Positions 1 to 9,524 of a stretch of 64,000 nt of DNA are shown in pieces. The notes under the pieces were generated by a model. It ran no database searches. It was not told the DNA's origin and was given only the letters and a program-made list of their open reading frames with translations. The stretch comes from CAZJHX01 sp964545715. GTDB taxonomy: Bacteria; Myxococcota_A; UBA9042; GCA-2863065. The translations under genes and the position numbers were made by a program. The stretch's first letter is position 1; every line of letters begins with the position of its first letter. Location of the stretch: contig CAZJHX010000013.1 of NCBI GenBank assembly GCA_964545715.1, forward strand, positions 1 through 64,000, given 5' to 3'.

Positions 1-1476
1 TGCCAAGACAGGCGGTTTCGCGACGACCGGCCGGGCGGGCTTCGCCACAGGCGCCGGCTTTGCAGTCACGGCGACTGGCTTTGCAGGTACGGCGGCGGGT
101 TTGGCCCGCACCATCGGCTCCGGCTGGGGCGCCTTGAACGCGAGCATCATGGGCGACCGCAGCACTCGGCTCTCGTTCGCCGCGCCCCGTCGCAGCGCTC
201 GGGGGCGCATCGCCATCGGCGGAGCGGGTCTCGCCGCAGCGGGCCGTGGCGCCTCGCTCACCACAGCCGGCTCGGGAGCCGCCTTTGTCACGGTCTCTGT
301 CGCGGTCTCAGGTGCGCGCTCGGGCGTCTCGTCGGTCGGCCAGACCGCAACGCCCACCGCGATCGCCGCCGCCGCCACCGCCGCGATCCCCCAGCCCCAG
401 GTGGCCGCTGTCGCCTCTTTGGCGGGCACGATCGGGGCCGTAGTGGCCGGCACACGCTTGCCTACCAACGTCTGCTCGTTGCCCGTCAACTTCTGCGCGA
501 TCGGCTTGGCCAACTTGCTCAGGTCGATGGCGTCCAGCGCGTCGATAACGGCCTCCGCGGTGGGCGGCCGCTGGTCCTGGTCCTTCTCCAGCATGCGCAT
601 GATCAGGTCGTTCAGGCCCTCGGGCAGAACCAGGTCCGGCGCCACCCGCGCCAACGGATGCGGAGGATGCGTCACGTGCGCCACCAGATATCCCTGGCTG
701 GTCGGCGCATCGATAGGTCGCTGCCCGCTCAGCAGCTCGTACAGCACGATGCCCAAGGCGTACAGGTCGCTGCGCGCGTCCACGCCGGTCCCCATGCACT
801 GCTCCGGGCTCATATAGGCGGGCGTGCCCACGATCATGTTCAGCAGCTCGGTCGTGTCGCCGCTGGACGGCGCCGTGCGCCAAGCGGTGCTGAAGTCGAC
901 CACCTTCAAGATCGGCTCGGTGTCCTCGCCCTGCTCGACCAGAATGTTGTCGGGCTTCAGGTCGCGGTGCACGATTCCGCGGGCGTGCGCATCCCTCAGC
1001 GCGATGCAGATCTGCCGCGCGCACCTGATAGCCGTGGCCGGGTCGACACGCCCACGCAGGCCGTACGTGCGGTCCACCCACTCCCCCAGCGTGCCGCCCT
1101 CCACCAGGTCCATCACGATGAACAGGCGCCCGTGCGGGTCCTCATCGATGTCGCGCACACACACCACGTGCTCGGAGACCAGGTTGATCGTCGCCTGGGC
1201 CTCCTTCAAGAAGCCCTTGCGAATCACCTCTTCGTTCAGGCTGTCGTCACGCAGCAGCTTGACCGCCAGCCGCGCCCGCGCCTTGAGGTGACGCGCCTCG
1301 TACACGATACCGAACCGCCCATCGCCCAGGCGCTTCAGCAACAGAAACTTGTAGTTGAGGATCTGCCCCGCGAAGTCGTCGCCTTCCCCCACCGGGTAGA
1401 GCGGCGCTTCGTGCTCCGGACAGTCCGCGGCGTCGCTGCTGAAACGGTCACCGCACTCGGAGCAGAACACCTGCAT
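1..1476 (-). CDS. Hanks-type Ser/Thr protein kinase, C-terminus beyond window
   Basis: This gene encodes a eukaryotic-type Ser/Thr kinase that continues past the left edge; 492 codons are visible. An N-terminal zinc ribbon (Cys5, Cys8, Cys19, His22) precedes the kinase domain at about residues 40-300. Visible kinase motifs are the glycine loop LGDGRFG, Lys73 in AVKLL, HRDLKPDN at 170-177 and SPEQ near 223. The metal-binding triad reads DFS at 194-196 instead of DFG. A transmembrane helix near residues 350-370 is followed by a Pro/Ala/Lys-rich segment with repeated AKP-type motifs. The start is the ATG at 1476, just before the zinc ribbon. It is divergent from the lipoprotein at 1564. Its substrate is unknown. 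Confidence 0.9.
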   Translation of the reverse strand, partial: MQVFCSECGDRFSSDAADCPEHEAPLYPVGEGDDFAGQILNYKFLLLKRLGDGRFGIVYEARHLKARARLAVKLLRDDSLNEEVIRKGFLKEAQATINLVSEHVVCVRDIDEDPHGRLFIVMDLVEGGTLGEWVDRTYGLRGRVDPATAIRCARQICIALRDAHARGIVHRDLKPDNILVEQGEDTEPILKVVDFSTAWRTAPSSGDTTELLNMIVGTPAYMSPEQCMGTGVDARSDLYALGIVLYELLSGQRPIDAPTSQGYLVAHVTHPPHPLARVAPDLVLPEGLNDLIMRMLEKDQDQRPPTAEAVIDALDAIDLSKLAKPIAQKLTGNEQTLVGKRVPATTAPIVPAKEATAATWGWGIAAVAAAAIAVGVAVWPTDETPERAPETATETVTKAAPEPAVVSEAPRPAAARPAPPMAMRPRALRRGAANESRVLRSPMMLAFKAPQPEPMVRAKPAAVPAKPVAVTAKPAPVAKPARPVVAKPPVLA

Positions 1477-1563
1477 GGACGGGCATCATAGCGTATCGGC
1501 CCGGTTCTTGCTCTGCCTCTGGGGCAACGCAGACCGACAGTGGCCATGCTATAGGAGAACGAC

Positions 1564-2127
1564 ATGCGGCTGACAACACTGACTCTCTCACTCTCATTAC
1601 TTCTCTTGAGCGCGTGCGGCGCGGTCATACCGCCGCCCGGCGAGGGCTTTCAGGAAGAATTCAAAAACGCGCCGCCCTGGGTCCAGGGCAGCTGCGACGT
1701 CGTCTCCGAGGACGCGGACGAGCCCAAGCTGTGCGGCGTCGGCTCCATCGGCGGCACGCGCAACATCTCGCTGGCCCGCACCTCGGCCGTCGCCCGCGCT
1801 CGCACCGACCTGGCGCGCACGCTGCAAAACCGGGTCAAAGCCATGATCAAGGACTACCAGGCCACCACCGGCGACCAGCTGTCCGTCGGCGACGAGCAGC
1901 ACGTGGTGGACCTCTCCAAGCAGATCACCAACATGAACGTCAGCGGCACGAAGGTGCACGAGACCTGGGTGTCGACCCGCAACACCTATTGGGCCGTGGT
2001 CGTGCTGGACGTCGAGTCGTTCAAGCGCAACCTGGCGGAGATGAAACAAATAAACGAGAAGGTGCGCGAGGCCATCATCCAGCGCGCCGACCGCGCCTTC
2101 AAAGAGCTCGACGCAGAGACCAAATAG
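1564..2127 (+). CDS. LPP20-family-like lipoprotein
   Basis: This is a 187-residue predicted outer-membrane or periplasmic lipoprotein. The signal peptide ends in a lipobox (LLSAC, Cys18). The mature part resembles the LPP20/FlgO type of lipoprotein: a segment on becoming a mature N-terminus (PPWV), a glycine-rich strand, then an alanine/arginine helix (ARTSAVARARTDLARTL) that is typical of that family. The C-terminus is a charged helix. A GGAG ribosome site lies shortly before the ATG. It is convergent with the gene at 2131 with only three bases between the stops. The family assignment rests on pattern only, and the cellular role is unknown. Confidence 0.65.
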   Translation: MRLTTLTLSLSLLLLSACGAVIPPPGEGFQEEFKNAPPWVQGSCDVVSEDADEPKLCGVGSIGGTRNISLARTSAVARARTDLARTLQNRVKAMIKDYQATTGDQLSVGDEQHVVDLSKQITNMNVSGTKVHETWVSTRNTYWAVVVLDVESFKRNLAEMKQINEKVREAIIQRADRAFKELDAETK

Positions 2128-2130
2128 AGA

Positions 2131-3711
2131 TCAGTTCATCACTTCGGTGAGCCAGCGCAGGACGCCCACCGCGGGCGCCTGCGAGGCCGGATCAAAGTCC
2201 GTGACCCGGATGATTCCATTGGGAAAGCTCTCGATCCGGTTGGCTGCCGCCAGCACAAACGTCAAAAACGCCGAGCCCAGCTGCATCGTCTCGCCCGGGC
2301 GCAGCGTGTGTCCCTGGCTCAAGTAGTCTGCGATGGTCAGCAGGCCGTGGCTGGCCAGCGCCTGATAGTGGTCGGGCACGGCGCGCATCTCCAGGTCCGG
2401 GCGTCCGAACTTGGCCATGCCATGCGTGTGCAGCCAGACGCCTTGCGCGTCCGGGTCTTGAAGCATGTGGACCAGCACGTGGTCGTTGATGCTGAAGTTG
2501 GGCGACTTCAGGACGCGCCGCGCCTCCTCGTGGGTCAGCACCAGATGCGTGTGCACGTCTCGAATCACGCCGTCCACCGCCTGGCACAGGCTGGCCGCCG
2601 TCGTCAGCGTGCGCGCCAGGTACGACAGGTCCTTGGGCTCCTCCACCGCGACGCGGATCCGGTACGCGTAGTTGGCGTGCAGCAGCCGATCCAGCACCTC
2701 GGGCGACGGGTCCGGGATCCCGTTTGGCGGCAGGATGTTGCGCCCAAAGCGCTCTGGCTTCTCGTGACGCCCGATCGGCCGGAAGGCGTCGGCGTCCAGC
2801 CCATCCACCGGCGGCACGCGGAACTTCTCGCGGGTCATCGCGTACACGTCCAGCACCACCTCGCTGGTGAACTTGAACGACGGCCCCTTCTGGTCGTGCG
2901 CGTGCATCCGCATGCGGATGCCGGTCGCCAGTCGTGCCCCCGGCTGCGCCTGATGCGCTTTCGGTCGCGCCGGTGATGTGTCTGCCGGCTCTCCGGGAAC
3001 CAACGCGTCCAGCGGCATCGCCATAGGCTCGTTGCCCGGCCGCACCGGCTCCGGGGCGGAGGACAGCAGCGCCTCGGGCGGCGGCACATGAAACCCCGCC
3101 TGGGCGCGCAGCGCGGCGGGCTCGGCCGGCGCCTGGGCTGACGGCAACACGGCGGTCGCGATGGAGTTCATAAAGTAGTGGAGGGTATGGGGCCCGCCGT
3201 CCACGCGGCTGGCCACGGACAACCGCAGCCGCAGTGGGCCGATGTACTTCTCGCCGTCATCCGGCTCAAAGCGCTCGCCCTGCCAGATCTCGACGAACAG
3301 CACCTCACTGGCGTCACTGTCCGGGTCCGCGGCTGCCGGCATGAGGGCCAGCTGACCCGGCTCCCACCAACTGAACTTCGAGCCGGACTGCTCCAGCGGC
3401 GCGATGGTCACATCCACTTTCGAGAAGCTTATGAAGGCCGCGTCCAGCTCGTGCGCAACCCCGATCGGCGCATCCGCCCACACGCTGGTCCGATCCGCGC
3501 GAGCAACCGCGTTGACCTCCACGGTGGCGCCGTCCAGCACCGCTCCTTTGGCCTTGAATGCGCCTTTGAGCAGCGCCTCGATCGCCTTGCCGGCCACCAA
3601 GCGCGCCAGTACGGCCAGGCCGACGATGACGCCGACGCCCACGTACCAGGGCAGTACGTAGAGGATCAGCCCCAGGCCGATTACCAGTGCCAGTAGGGCC
3701 CCGCGCAGCAT
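2131..3711 (-). CDS. membrane-anchored protein of unknown function
   Basis: This 526-residue protein is not recognised. It opens with one or two hydrophobic segments (residues 1-40, rich in Leu/Val/Gly), which suggests an N-terminal membrane anchor with the rest on one side of the membrane. A Pro/Ala-rich linker at about residues 195-250 separates an N-terminal beta-rich half from a C-terminal half of mixed structure. No catalytic motif stands out. It is the last gene of the minus-strand run after isocitrate dehydrogenase, 59 bases downstream of it. The start is the first ATG, directly before the hydrophobic segment. Confidence 0.6.
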   Translation of the reverse strand: MLRGALLALVIGLGLILYVLPWYVGVGVIVGLAVLARLVAGKAIEALLKGAFKAKGAVLDGATVEVNAVARADRTSVWADAPIGVAHELDAAFISFSKVDVTIAPLEQSGSKFSWWEPGQLALMPAAADPDSDASEVLFVEIWQGERFEPDDGEKYIGPLRLRLSVASRVDGGPHTLHYFMNSIATAVLPSAQAPAEPAALRAQAGFHVPPPEALLSSAPEPVRPGNEPMAMPLDALVPGEPADTSPARPKAHQAQPGARLATGIRMRMHAHDQKGPSFKFTSEVVLDVYAMTREKFRVPPVDGLDADAFRPIGRHEKPERFGRNILPPNGIPDPSPEVLDRLLHANYAYRIRVAVEEPKDLSYLARTLTTAASLCQAVDGVIRDVHTHLVLTHEEARRVLKSPNFSINDHVLVHMLQDPDAQGVWLHTHGMAKFGRPDLEMRAVPDHYQALASHGLLTIADYLSQGHTLRPGETMQLGSAFLTFVLAAANRIESFPNGIIRVTDFDPASQAPAVGVLRWLTEVMN

Positions 3712-3770
3712 TGGCGTAGCATCGGCCCAAGCCGTGCGGCTGTCAAACTACTCGACGCGGCCTCTCTGTG

Positions 3771-4799
3771 TTAGCTGAGGCGGGCGATGATCGCGTCTGC
3801 GAAGCCGGGTGTGCCCAGCTCTCCGCCCAGATCGCGGGTTTTCTCTCCGGCGACGATGCACTCGTTGTAGGCCGCCTTGATCCGGTCCGCGGCGGCCCGC
3901 AGCGCGGGGGCGTCGCGGGTCTCGGCCATGTGATTCAGCATCATCACAGAGCTCATGATCATCGCCAGCGGGTTGGCCACCTGCTTGCCTGCGATGTCCG
4001 GCGCCGTACCGTGAACCGCCTCGAAGACCGCCGTCTCGGCGCCGATGTTGGCGCCCGGGGTCACGCCGAGCCCGCCGACAAGGCCGGCGCACAGGTCGCT
4101 CATCAAGTCGCCGTACAGGTTCTCGCACAGCAGCACATCAAAATCGCGCGGCTCACGCACGATGCGCATGCAGCCCGCGTCGATGATGACCTCTTGATAG
4201 TCGATGTCCTGGTACTGCCCCTCCTCGTGCACGTCCCGCGCGCACCGGATGAACATCCCGTCGGTCAGCTTCATGATGTTGGCTTTGTGCAGCGCCGTGA
4301 CCTTCTTGCGGCCGCGGCTGCGCGCGTACTCGAAACCAAAGCGCGCGATCCGGCGGCAGGCGCCCTCGGTGGCCACCTTCAGCGATGTCACCACGCCTTT
4401 TGTGATCTCGTTCTCGATGCCCGAATACAGGCCCTCGGTGTTCTCCCGGATCACGACCAGATCGACGTCCGAGAAGCGAGTCGGCACGCCGTCGATGCTG
4501 CGCACGGGCCGAATGGCGCCATACAGCTCCAGCCGCTTGCGCAGCGCCACATTCACCGAGCTGAACCCACCGCCGATCGGCGTTGAGCACGGCCCCTTCA
4601 TGCCGACGCCGTGGCGCTTGATCGCCTCGACGGTCGCCTCCGGCAGCAGCGTGTCCGAGCCGTGCTCCAGCGCAGCCATCCCGATGTGGTGCTGCTCCCA
4701 GCTCAAGTCGGCGCCGCTGGCGTTGAGGACTCGCTTGGCCGCGTCGGTGACTTCGGGGCCGATGCCGTCGCCAGGAATTAATACGATGGTGTGAGACAT
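3771..4799 (-). CDS. NAD-type isocitrate dehydrogenase
   Basis: This 342-residue protein belongs to the isocitrate/isopropylmalate dehydrogenase family, which oxidatively decarboxylates a 2R,3S-hydroxyacid. It has the N-terminal IPGDGIGPE motif (residues 8-16), the substrate-loop signature VIRENTEGLYSGIE, the catalytic lysine segment HKANIMKLTDG, the second-subunit metal site region ENLYGDLMSDL and the nucleotide motif HGTAPDIAGK. The ENTEGLYSGIE loop favours NAD-dependent isocitrate dehydrogenase of the short IDH3-like type over LeuB, but homoisocitrate dehydrogenase cannot be excluded from sequence alone. No leu or lys genes are adjacent, which supports a TCA-cycle role. The length is normal for the family. 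It lies 27 bases downstream of the surface lipoprotein gene. Confidence 0.85.
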   Translation of the reverse strand: MSHTIVLIPGDGIGPEVTDAAKRVLNASGADLSWEQHHIGMAALEHGSDTLLPEATVEAIKRHGVGMKGPCSTPIGGGFSSVNVALRKRLELYGAIRPVRSIDGVPTRFSDVDLVVIRENTEGLYSGIENEITKGVVTSLKVATEGACRRIARFGFEYARSRGRKKVTALHKANIMKLTDGMFIRCARDVHEEGQYQDIDYQEVIIDAGCMRIVREPRDFDVLLCENLYGDLMSDLCAGLVGGLGVTPGANIGAETAVFEAVHGTAPDIAGKQVANPLAMIMSSVMMLNHMAETRDAPALRAAADRIKAAYNECIVAGEKTRDLGGELGTPGFADAIIARLS

Positions 4800-4826
4800 G
4801 TCCCGTAGCTAAGCCGCTCGGCGCCC

Positions 4827-7154
4827 TCAGGGCAAGTCGCTGAGGTTGGATCCGCCCGAGTAGCCGTAGCTCACGTCGTCGTCAAAGCCATAAGCGACCA
4901 CGCCCACCGGCGCCGTTCCCGTCAGGACGTGTACGCCCGGCTCCAACGCCAGTCGCGTGGCTGAGTAGCCTGACGCACCAACCGCCGACAGCTCGCCGAC
5001 ATCGGCGCCGTCCACCGTTGCCGTGGCGCCGTCCGGGACCACGATCGTCACGAAGTTGGCCCGATACGCCTCCGGACTCAGCAGCACATAATGATCGCGC
5101 CAGACCGCAACCGGCGGCCACAAGATCAGCGCCGGGTCCCCGATAGGCTCGCACACATACGGCGGCGGGCCCTCAGACACGACACAGCCGTGCCCGTTGG
5201 GGCAGTCCGCGTCCGTGTTGCAGTACGGTGCGGCGCAGATCCCCTGCTCAAACAAAGTGGCGCCGCCCAGCCACTGCTCCGCCAAACAGTAGTATTTCTC
5301 GTCCGGACACTCCGCCGCCACCGGCGTACAGTGCGCGTGACAGGCCTCGTCCAGCACATCGCAGACGTCGTCGCCGGCGCAAAAATAGAAGTTGGCGGCG
5401 TTGCAGCCGCAGTCCGCGCAGGCCGGGGTGCAAAACCCGTCGACGCAGGCTCCGGGGCAGTCCGCGCCTCCCGAGCAGGCCTTGGGATAACACAGCCCAT
5501 CGCCGGGAGAGAGTACGCTCGGGTAATTCCAGGACTTCTCGTGGCACGCCTGCGCTGGGTCGGCACAGTCCGCGTTGGCCACCGCGCAGGTCGTCCGGCA
5601 CTTCCCCACCGTCGTGCCGGGTGGAGAGACGCACTGCTGACCCGCGCCGCACGGCTTGTCCACGTTGCACTCGCCGCCGTCGATCGTGATCTCGTGGCTG
5701 CCCGCCAGCACCTGCGCCACCTGGATCGGGTGGTTTGCTGTCGCGACAAAGTCCTGGCCCGCCGAAAACTGGACCCACTCGCCGCGGTTCAAGGTCAGCG
5801 CGGCAGAGACCTCGGGCTCAAACGTCACCGACGTGCCATCTGCCGCCGCCAGCACCCGCCAGTGATCGGGCGCCACGCCACGCGCCGCCGAGCGACCGAC
5901 CGCCGCCACCGCTCCCCACGCCGCGAGCGGAAGCTGCTGCTGCTCCAGGTGGTCCGCACAGCATTTGTCGGCCGCAAACGCCCCCTGGTTGCCGGCGAAC
6001 ACGATCACCGGGTCGGACGCGATCACATGCGATCCGGTCAGGTCCTTGTCGTTCAGCTGCGACCTCAGATTCACGACCTCACCCGGACCGAGGGTCACGG
6101 TCCACGGCGTGTTCTCCTTGATGAAGGGCACCGACTCGTCCGCCGCCGGCTCGATGTTGGCCGTCGGCGTGATCGTCACCTCGGTGTCCTGAGTCACGCC
6201 AACGACCGTCAGAAACGCCGTGGTCTGCCCGGTGATCACCAGATACTCCGACCCGACACCCTTGGCCGGCAGCAGCAGCGACGCGTCATTGCTGTAGACC
6301 GGATGCTCGTTGTCCAGCGGGTTGAACTGGTGCGCGACAAACGGTCGCGTGCCCGAGATGTACCAGGCCAGCTCTCCACGCACCGTGCCGGTCACGTTGC
6401 GCGGCGGCAGCTTGAAGACCTCCAGCCCCAGCGGTGGGATCTCGGCGGTCAGCCCTACGATCGCCGGTCCGCCAAATGTCTCGTGCACCGACACCGACAC
6501 CGCCAGGTCTGGGTCCGGGTTGGACGCCACCACCGCAAACTGGGCGTCGTTGGCGACCACCTCCACCCCAAAGCCCCCGATGTCCGCGTTCTCCAGGTCC
6601 ACCGCGTAGTAGTCGCAGCCGACCGAGCTCTTGGTCTTGAAGTCGTCGCTGCACGGGTCCACGCAGTAGCCCTGCAGGCACTTGGTCCCCACCGGACACA
6701 CCATCTCCAGCGCCACCGCGCTGCCGTCGTCCGCGCACTTCCACACCTCGTTGCCGAGGTCCCCGCCGCAGCTGACCGTGCCCGGATAACACGCGATGCA
6801 GAAGCCGCTCTGGCAATACGTCTCCCCCTCGCACGCCGTCAGCGTGTACTCCTGAAAGTGCTCGGCGCACTCCAGAACCTGTTGCTCAAAGCAGACCGTC
6901 TCGCCTTCAGGGCAGGGCACGCACGTTTGCTCGATACACACCTCGTTGTCGGGGCAGGGAAAGCCATCCGCGGTGCACGGCTTCTTTGGCGGCGGTCCTG
7001 CCGACTCCGGCGGCACGGCCGCATCCGCGTCTTCGCGCTCGGGCACGTCCTCGACCAGTGGGACATCGGGCTGGACATCCACCGGCGGCACATACGGATC
7101 GGAGTCCGGACATCCCAGGATCAGCGCCGCACTGGCCACGATAAGTCGTCTCAC
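4827..7154 (-). CDS. large surface lipoprotein with IgGFc-binding-like domain
   Basis: This protein of about 775 residues is probably exposed on the outer membrane. The GTG at 7154 is chosen as start because it gives a short signal peptide with a lipobox (LILGC) and because the GTGA overlaps the stop of the upstream acyltransferase, with a GGGGGAG ribosome site inside that gene. A Pro/Asp/Glu stalk (about residues 20-60) is followed by Cys-rich modules, then a beta-rich region at about 200-450 resembling the IgGFc-binding protein N-terminal domain. More Cys-rich modules follow, then a final beta domain. The ligand is unknown. Similar proteins are common in myxobacteria-like genomes. Confidence 0.75.
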   Translation of the reverse strand: MRRLIVASAALILGCPDSDPYVPPVDVQPDVPLVEDVPEREDADAAVPPESAGPPPKKPCTADGFPCPDNEVCIEQTCVPCPEGETVCFEQQVLECAEHFQEYTLTACEGETYCQSGFCIACYPGTVSCGGDLGNEVWKCADDGSAVALEMVCPVGTKCLQGYCVDPCSDDFKTKSSVGCDYYAVDLENADIGGFGVEVVANDAQFAVVASNPDPDLAVSVSVHETFGGPAIVGLTAEIPPLGLEVFKLPPRNVTGTVRGELAWYISGTRPFVAHQFNPLDNEHPVYSNDASLLLPAKGVGSEYLVITGQTTAFLTVVGVTQDTEVTITPTANIEPAADESVPFIKENTPWTVTLGPGEVVNLRSQLNDKDLTGSHVIASDPVIVFAGNQGAFAADKCCADHLEQQQLPLAAWGAVAAVGRSAARGVAPDHWRVLAAADGTSVTFEPEVSAALTLNRGEWVQFSAGQDFVATANHPIQVAQVLAGSHEITIDGGECNVDKPCGAGQQCVSPPGTTVGKCRTTCAVANADCADPAQACHEKSWNYPSVLSPGDGLCYPKACSGGADCPGACVDGFCTPACADCGCNAANFYFCAGDDVCDVLDEACHAHCTPVAAECPDEKYYCLAEQWLGGATLFEQGICAAPYCNTDADCPNGHGCVVSEGPPPYVCEPIGDPALILWPPVAVWRDHYVLLSPEAYRANFVTIVVPDGATATVDGADVGELSAVGASGYSATRLALEPGVHVLTGTAPVGVVAYGFDDDVSYGYSGGSNLSDLP

Positions 7155-8686
7155 AGCTCCCCCCGAAAGGCGTCCCATTCTTCCGTGGACGTCTCGCCCA
7201 GCGCCAGCCGCTCAAAGCGCTCAAACCAGGGCCTCCGCCCGGCGGCCGGCATGCTCAAGATCACGTCCAGCGCCGCGAACGGGATAGGTTCTTCGGCCTC
7301 GCTCCACGGCTCCAGCGCGGCGGCAACCCGGTCGCGCACGTCGTCTGACCGCCCCGCCTCACGCGCCCAGGCCGCGATCAGGCGCTGGTTTACCTGCGCC
7401 GACCGTCGCAGCTGCAGCTCCATGCGATTGAGCAACGCCACCCGGTCCACATCGGCTGCCTGCTCGATCCGTATCGGCGGCAGAATGTGGTACTGCACCG
7501 TCATCCCGGCGTTCACCACCAGCGAGCGACGCGGCAACAGGTTGGCCGTGCCGATGATCCCGACGCACAACACGTCTACCGCCTTGTGGCGCGCCAGCTC
7601 AGCCGCAATGTCCGCCGCCCCTCGCCTGAAGTGTCGGAACCCGGCCACCTTGCGTGACGTCGTGTAGTAACCGGCGCCAAATGCCTTGCCGTCCGCCCCA
7701 AAGTGCCCGTTGGCGCGCGTGCCTTGCGGAAAGACAGCCAGGTCGACGTCCTGACGTCTCAGCTCCTCGACCGAGTCGGTCACGACACCCGCCGCCGCCT
7801 CGCGCGTCTTGCGGTCGACAAAGATCATCCCGGCTGACGCGATGGCTTTGCCCACCCCCAGGATGGAGTGGATGAACACGTTGTCGTGAAAGTGGTTCTT
7901 GGCGGCCAGAAACCGCAGGCGCATGCGTCGTCCGCGCCCTGTCTTGACGCCCCCGACCGCATAAAACGTCAGGCAGAAGTCCATCAGGCTCTCGTGATTG
8001 AACACGACCACTGCCTGCTCGGTGACCTTGTCCAGGTACTCCAGTCCGTGGACCTCCAGGCGGACGCGCATGTGCCAGGCGGAGCGGGTGGTCCACAGCC
8101 GCGCGGTGTTGTCGAACAGGCGCATGAACTCCGCGCCCGGCAGCTCCCGGTGGCCCTGCAGCAGGAAGCTGGTGACGCCGGCCGTGTCAAAGGCGGCGTG
8201 AATGAGCGTCAGCCGACCGGACAGCGGCTTGCGGCGGCCGGTGAAATCCACGGACATGGGATCGATCGGTCGTGTCGCGACCTCCCCGGCGGGCGGCCAG
8301 AAGGAGCACGCTCGCCAATACGTGCGAAAGAAGTCGTCCGGGTGGGCGTCGGGGTTACGCAGCAGCTGGTTGATGGCGCGGCGGTTGGCGAACCGTCGCG
8401 CCCAGCGTGACGCGGCGACCAGCACCAGCAGCAGCGCGCCGTACCCCGGCTCCAGGTCGGAGAACGCCGCCAGAACCAACATGATCACACCGGCGAACAC
8501 GCACAACACATCTCGCGGGGCGCTCAGGTAGTACTCGATGCGTCCTGCAAACTCGATGACGTCCGGGGAGACGGATTGGAGATCTTTGGGGGTCGGACGT
8601 ATCACGCGGGCAGGCCACAGGAGGAACCGGATGATCGGAACGAAAAATAGCGCACTGCAACTGATCAGGAACGGTGTCTCAGGCAT
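7151..8686 (-). CDS. PlsC-type 1-acyl-glycerol-3-phosphate acyltransferase family protein
   Basis: This is a 511-residue membrane protein with a lysophospholipid acyltransferase domain in its C-terminal half. The family transfers an acyl group to a glycerolipid. The catalytic HX4D motif is NHESLMD (about residues 230-236) and the phosphate-binding motif is FPQGTR (about 319-324), a conservative form of FPEGTR. The N-terminal half contains hydrophobic helices at about residues 1-25 and 60-95. This half is longer than in PlsC itself (about 240 residues), so the acceptor lipid may differ. The ATG at 8686 is preferred because it starts directly at the first hydrophobic helix. It is translationally coupled to the lipoprotein gene downstream by a GTGA overlap. 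Confidence 0.8.
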   Translation of the reverse strand: MPETPFLISCSALFFVPIIRFLLWPARVIRPTPKDLQSVSPDVIEFAGRIEYYLSAPRDVLCVFAGVIMLVLAAFSDLEPGYGALLLVLVAASRWARRFANRRAINQLLRNPDAHPDDFFRTYWRACSFWPPAGEVATRPIDPMSVDFTGRRKPLSGRLTLIHAAFDTAGVTSFLLQGHRELPGAEFMRLFDNTARLWTTRSAWHMRVRLEVHGLEYLDKVTEQAVVVFNHESLMDFCLTFYAVGGVKTGRGRRMRLRFLAAKNHFHDNVFIHSILGVGKAIASAGMIFVDRKTREAAAGVVTDSVEELRRQDVDLAVFPQGTRANGHFGADGKAFGAGYYTTSRKVAGFRHFRRGAADIAAELARHKAVDVLCVGIIGTANLLPRRSLVVNAGMTVQYHILPPIRIEQAADVDRVALLNRMELQLRRSAQVNQRLIAAWAREAGRSDDVRDRVAAALEPWSEAEEPIPFAALDVILSMPAAGRRPWFERFERLALGETSTEEWDAFRGEL

Positions 8687-8735
8687 GAATCTGTTTACAC
8701 CCGCGGGCCCACATGATACGAAGCGCCACCCTACT

Positions 8736-9524
8736 ATGAAAGTACGCGAAATCTCCGACAAGGATACGCTTCACAAGTACCTGATAAAGGATCGTGTGAC
8801 CGCCGCGTACCACCTGGGAGATTTGGACGAGCAGTACTTTCCCTTCTGTCGCTGGTGGGGCGCCGGCAACGACGACGACGAGCTGGACGCAGTCATCCTG
8901 CTGTACAGCGGTCTGCGCATGCCCGCTGTTCTGGCGCTGGGCAATGCCGACGGGGTCGACGACATTCTGGGCAACGCCGCGGTTAAGGCCGAGCTGCCCG
9001 GCCGCTTCTATGCTCACGTTATGAACTCTCACCTGGCTGCGCTGAACGAGCGCTACCACGTGGACGACATGACCAGCATGGTGCGCATGGGCCTGTATGC
9101 GGAGGACTACACCCGCCCTGAGCGTGAGCTCAACGGCGTGGAGACGGTCGGCCACGGTGACACCGCCGAGCTGATGAACCTGTACCGCTACTATCCGGAC
9201 AACTTCTTCGAGCCCTATCAGCTGGAGAGCGGCTACTACTACGGGCTGCGCGAGGCCGGTCATCTGGTCAGCGTGGCCGGCATCCACGTCTTCAGCGAGC
9301 AGTACGATATCGCCGCCATCGGCAACATCGTCACGCACCCAGACCACCGCAGCAAGGGCTACAGCAGCCGCTGCACGTCACGTCTTCTGCGGGCCATTTT
9401 GGAGCGCGTCTCCACCGTGGCGCTCAACGTGGACAAGCGCAACGAGGCCGCCCGAACCGTCTACAAGCGCCTGGGCTTTCACGACCACGTGAAATACGTC
9501 GAAGGCCTGGTTACGCGACGCTAA
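8736..9524 (+). CDS. GNAT-family N-acetyltransferase
   Basis: This is a 262-residue acetyltransferase. The C-terminal part (about residues 150-255) has the GNAT fold signature: the acetyl-CoA pyrophosphate loop in the segment VTHPDHRSKGYSSR, preceded by a strand AAIGNIV and followed by the usual VDKRNEAARTVYKRLGF motif. The N-terminal half is unusual for a minimal GNAT and resembles the first domain of double-domain GNAT proteins. The ATG at 8736 gives a natural start with the sequence MKVREI; no clear Shine-Dalgarno is visible. It is divergent from the acyltransferase at 49 bases. Its last 14 bases overlap the 3' end of the gene on the opposite strand. The acceptor is unknown. Confidence 0.8.
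   Translation: MKVREISDKDTLHKYLIKDRVTAAYHLGDLDEQYFPFCRWWGAGNDDDELDAVILLYSGLRMPAVLALGNADGVDDILGNAAVKAELPGRFYAHVMNSHLAALNERYHVDDMTSMVRMGLYAEDYTRPERELNGVETVGHGDTAELMNLYRYYPDNFFEPYQLESGYYYGLREAGHLVSVAGIHVFSEQYDIAAIGNIVTHPDHRSKGYSSRCTSRLLRAILERVSTVALNVDKRNEAARTVYKRLGFHDHVKYVEGLVTRR

Noticed and set aside
5091..7667. 858-codon open frame on the plus strand
   Set aside because: It runs antisense to the surface lipoprotein and acyltransferase, has no family motif and a composition rich in Arg and His from reverse GC codons. It is a shadow of the real genes.
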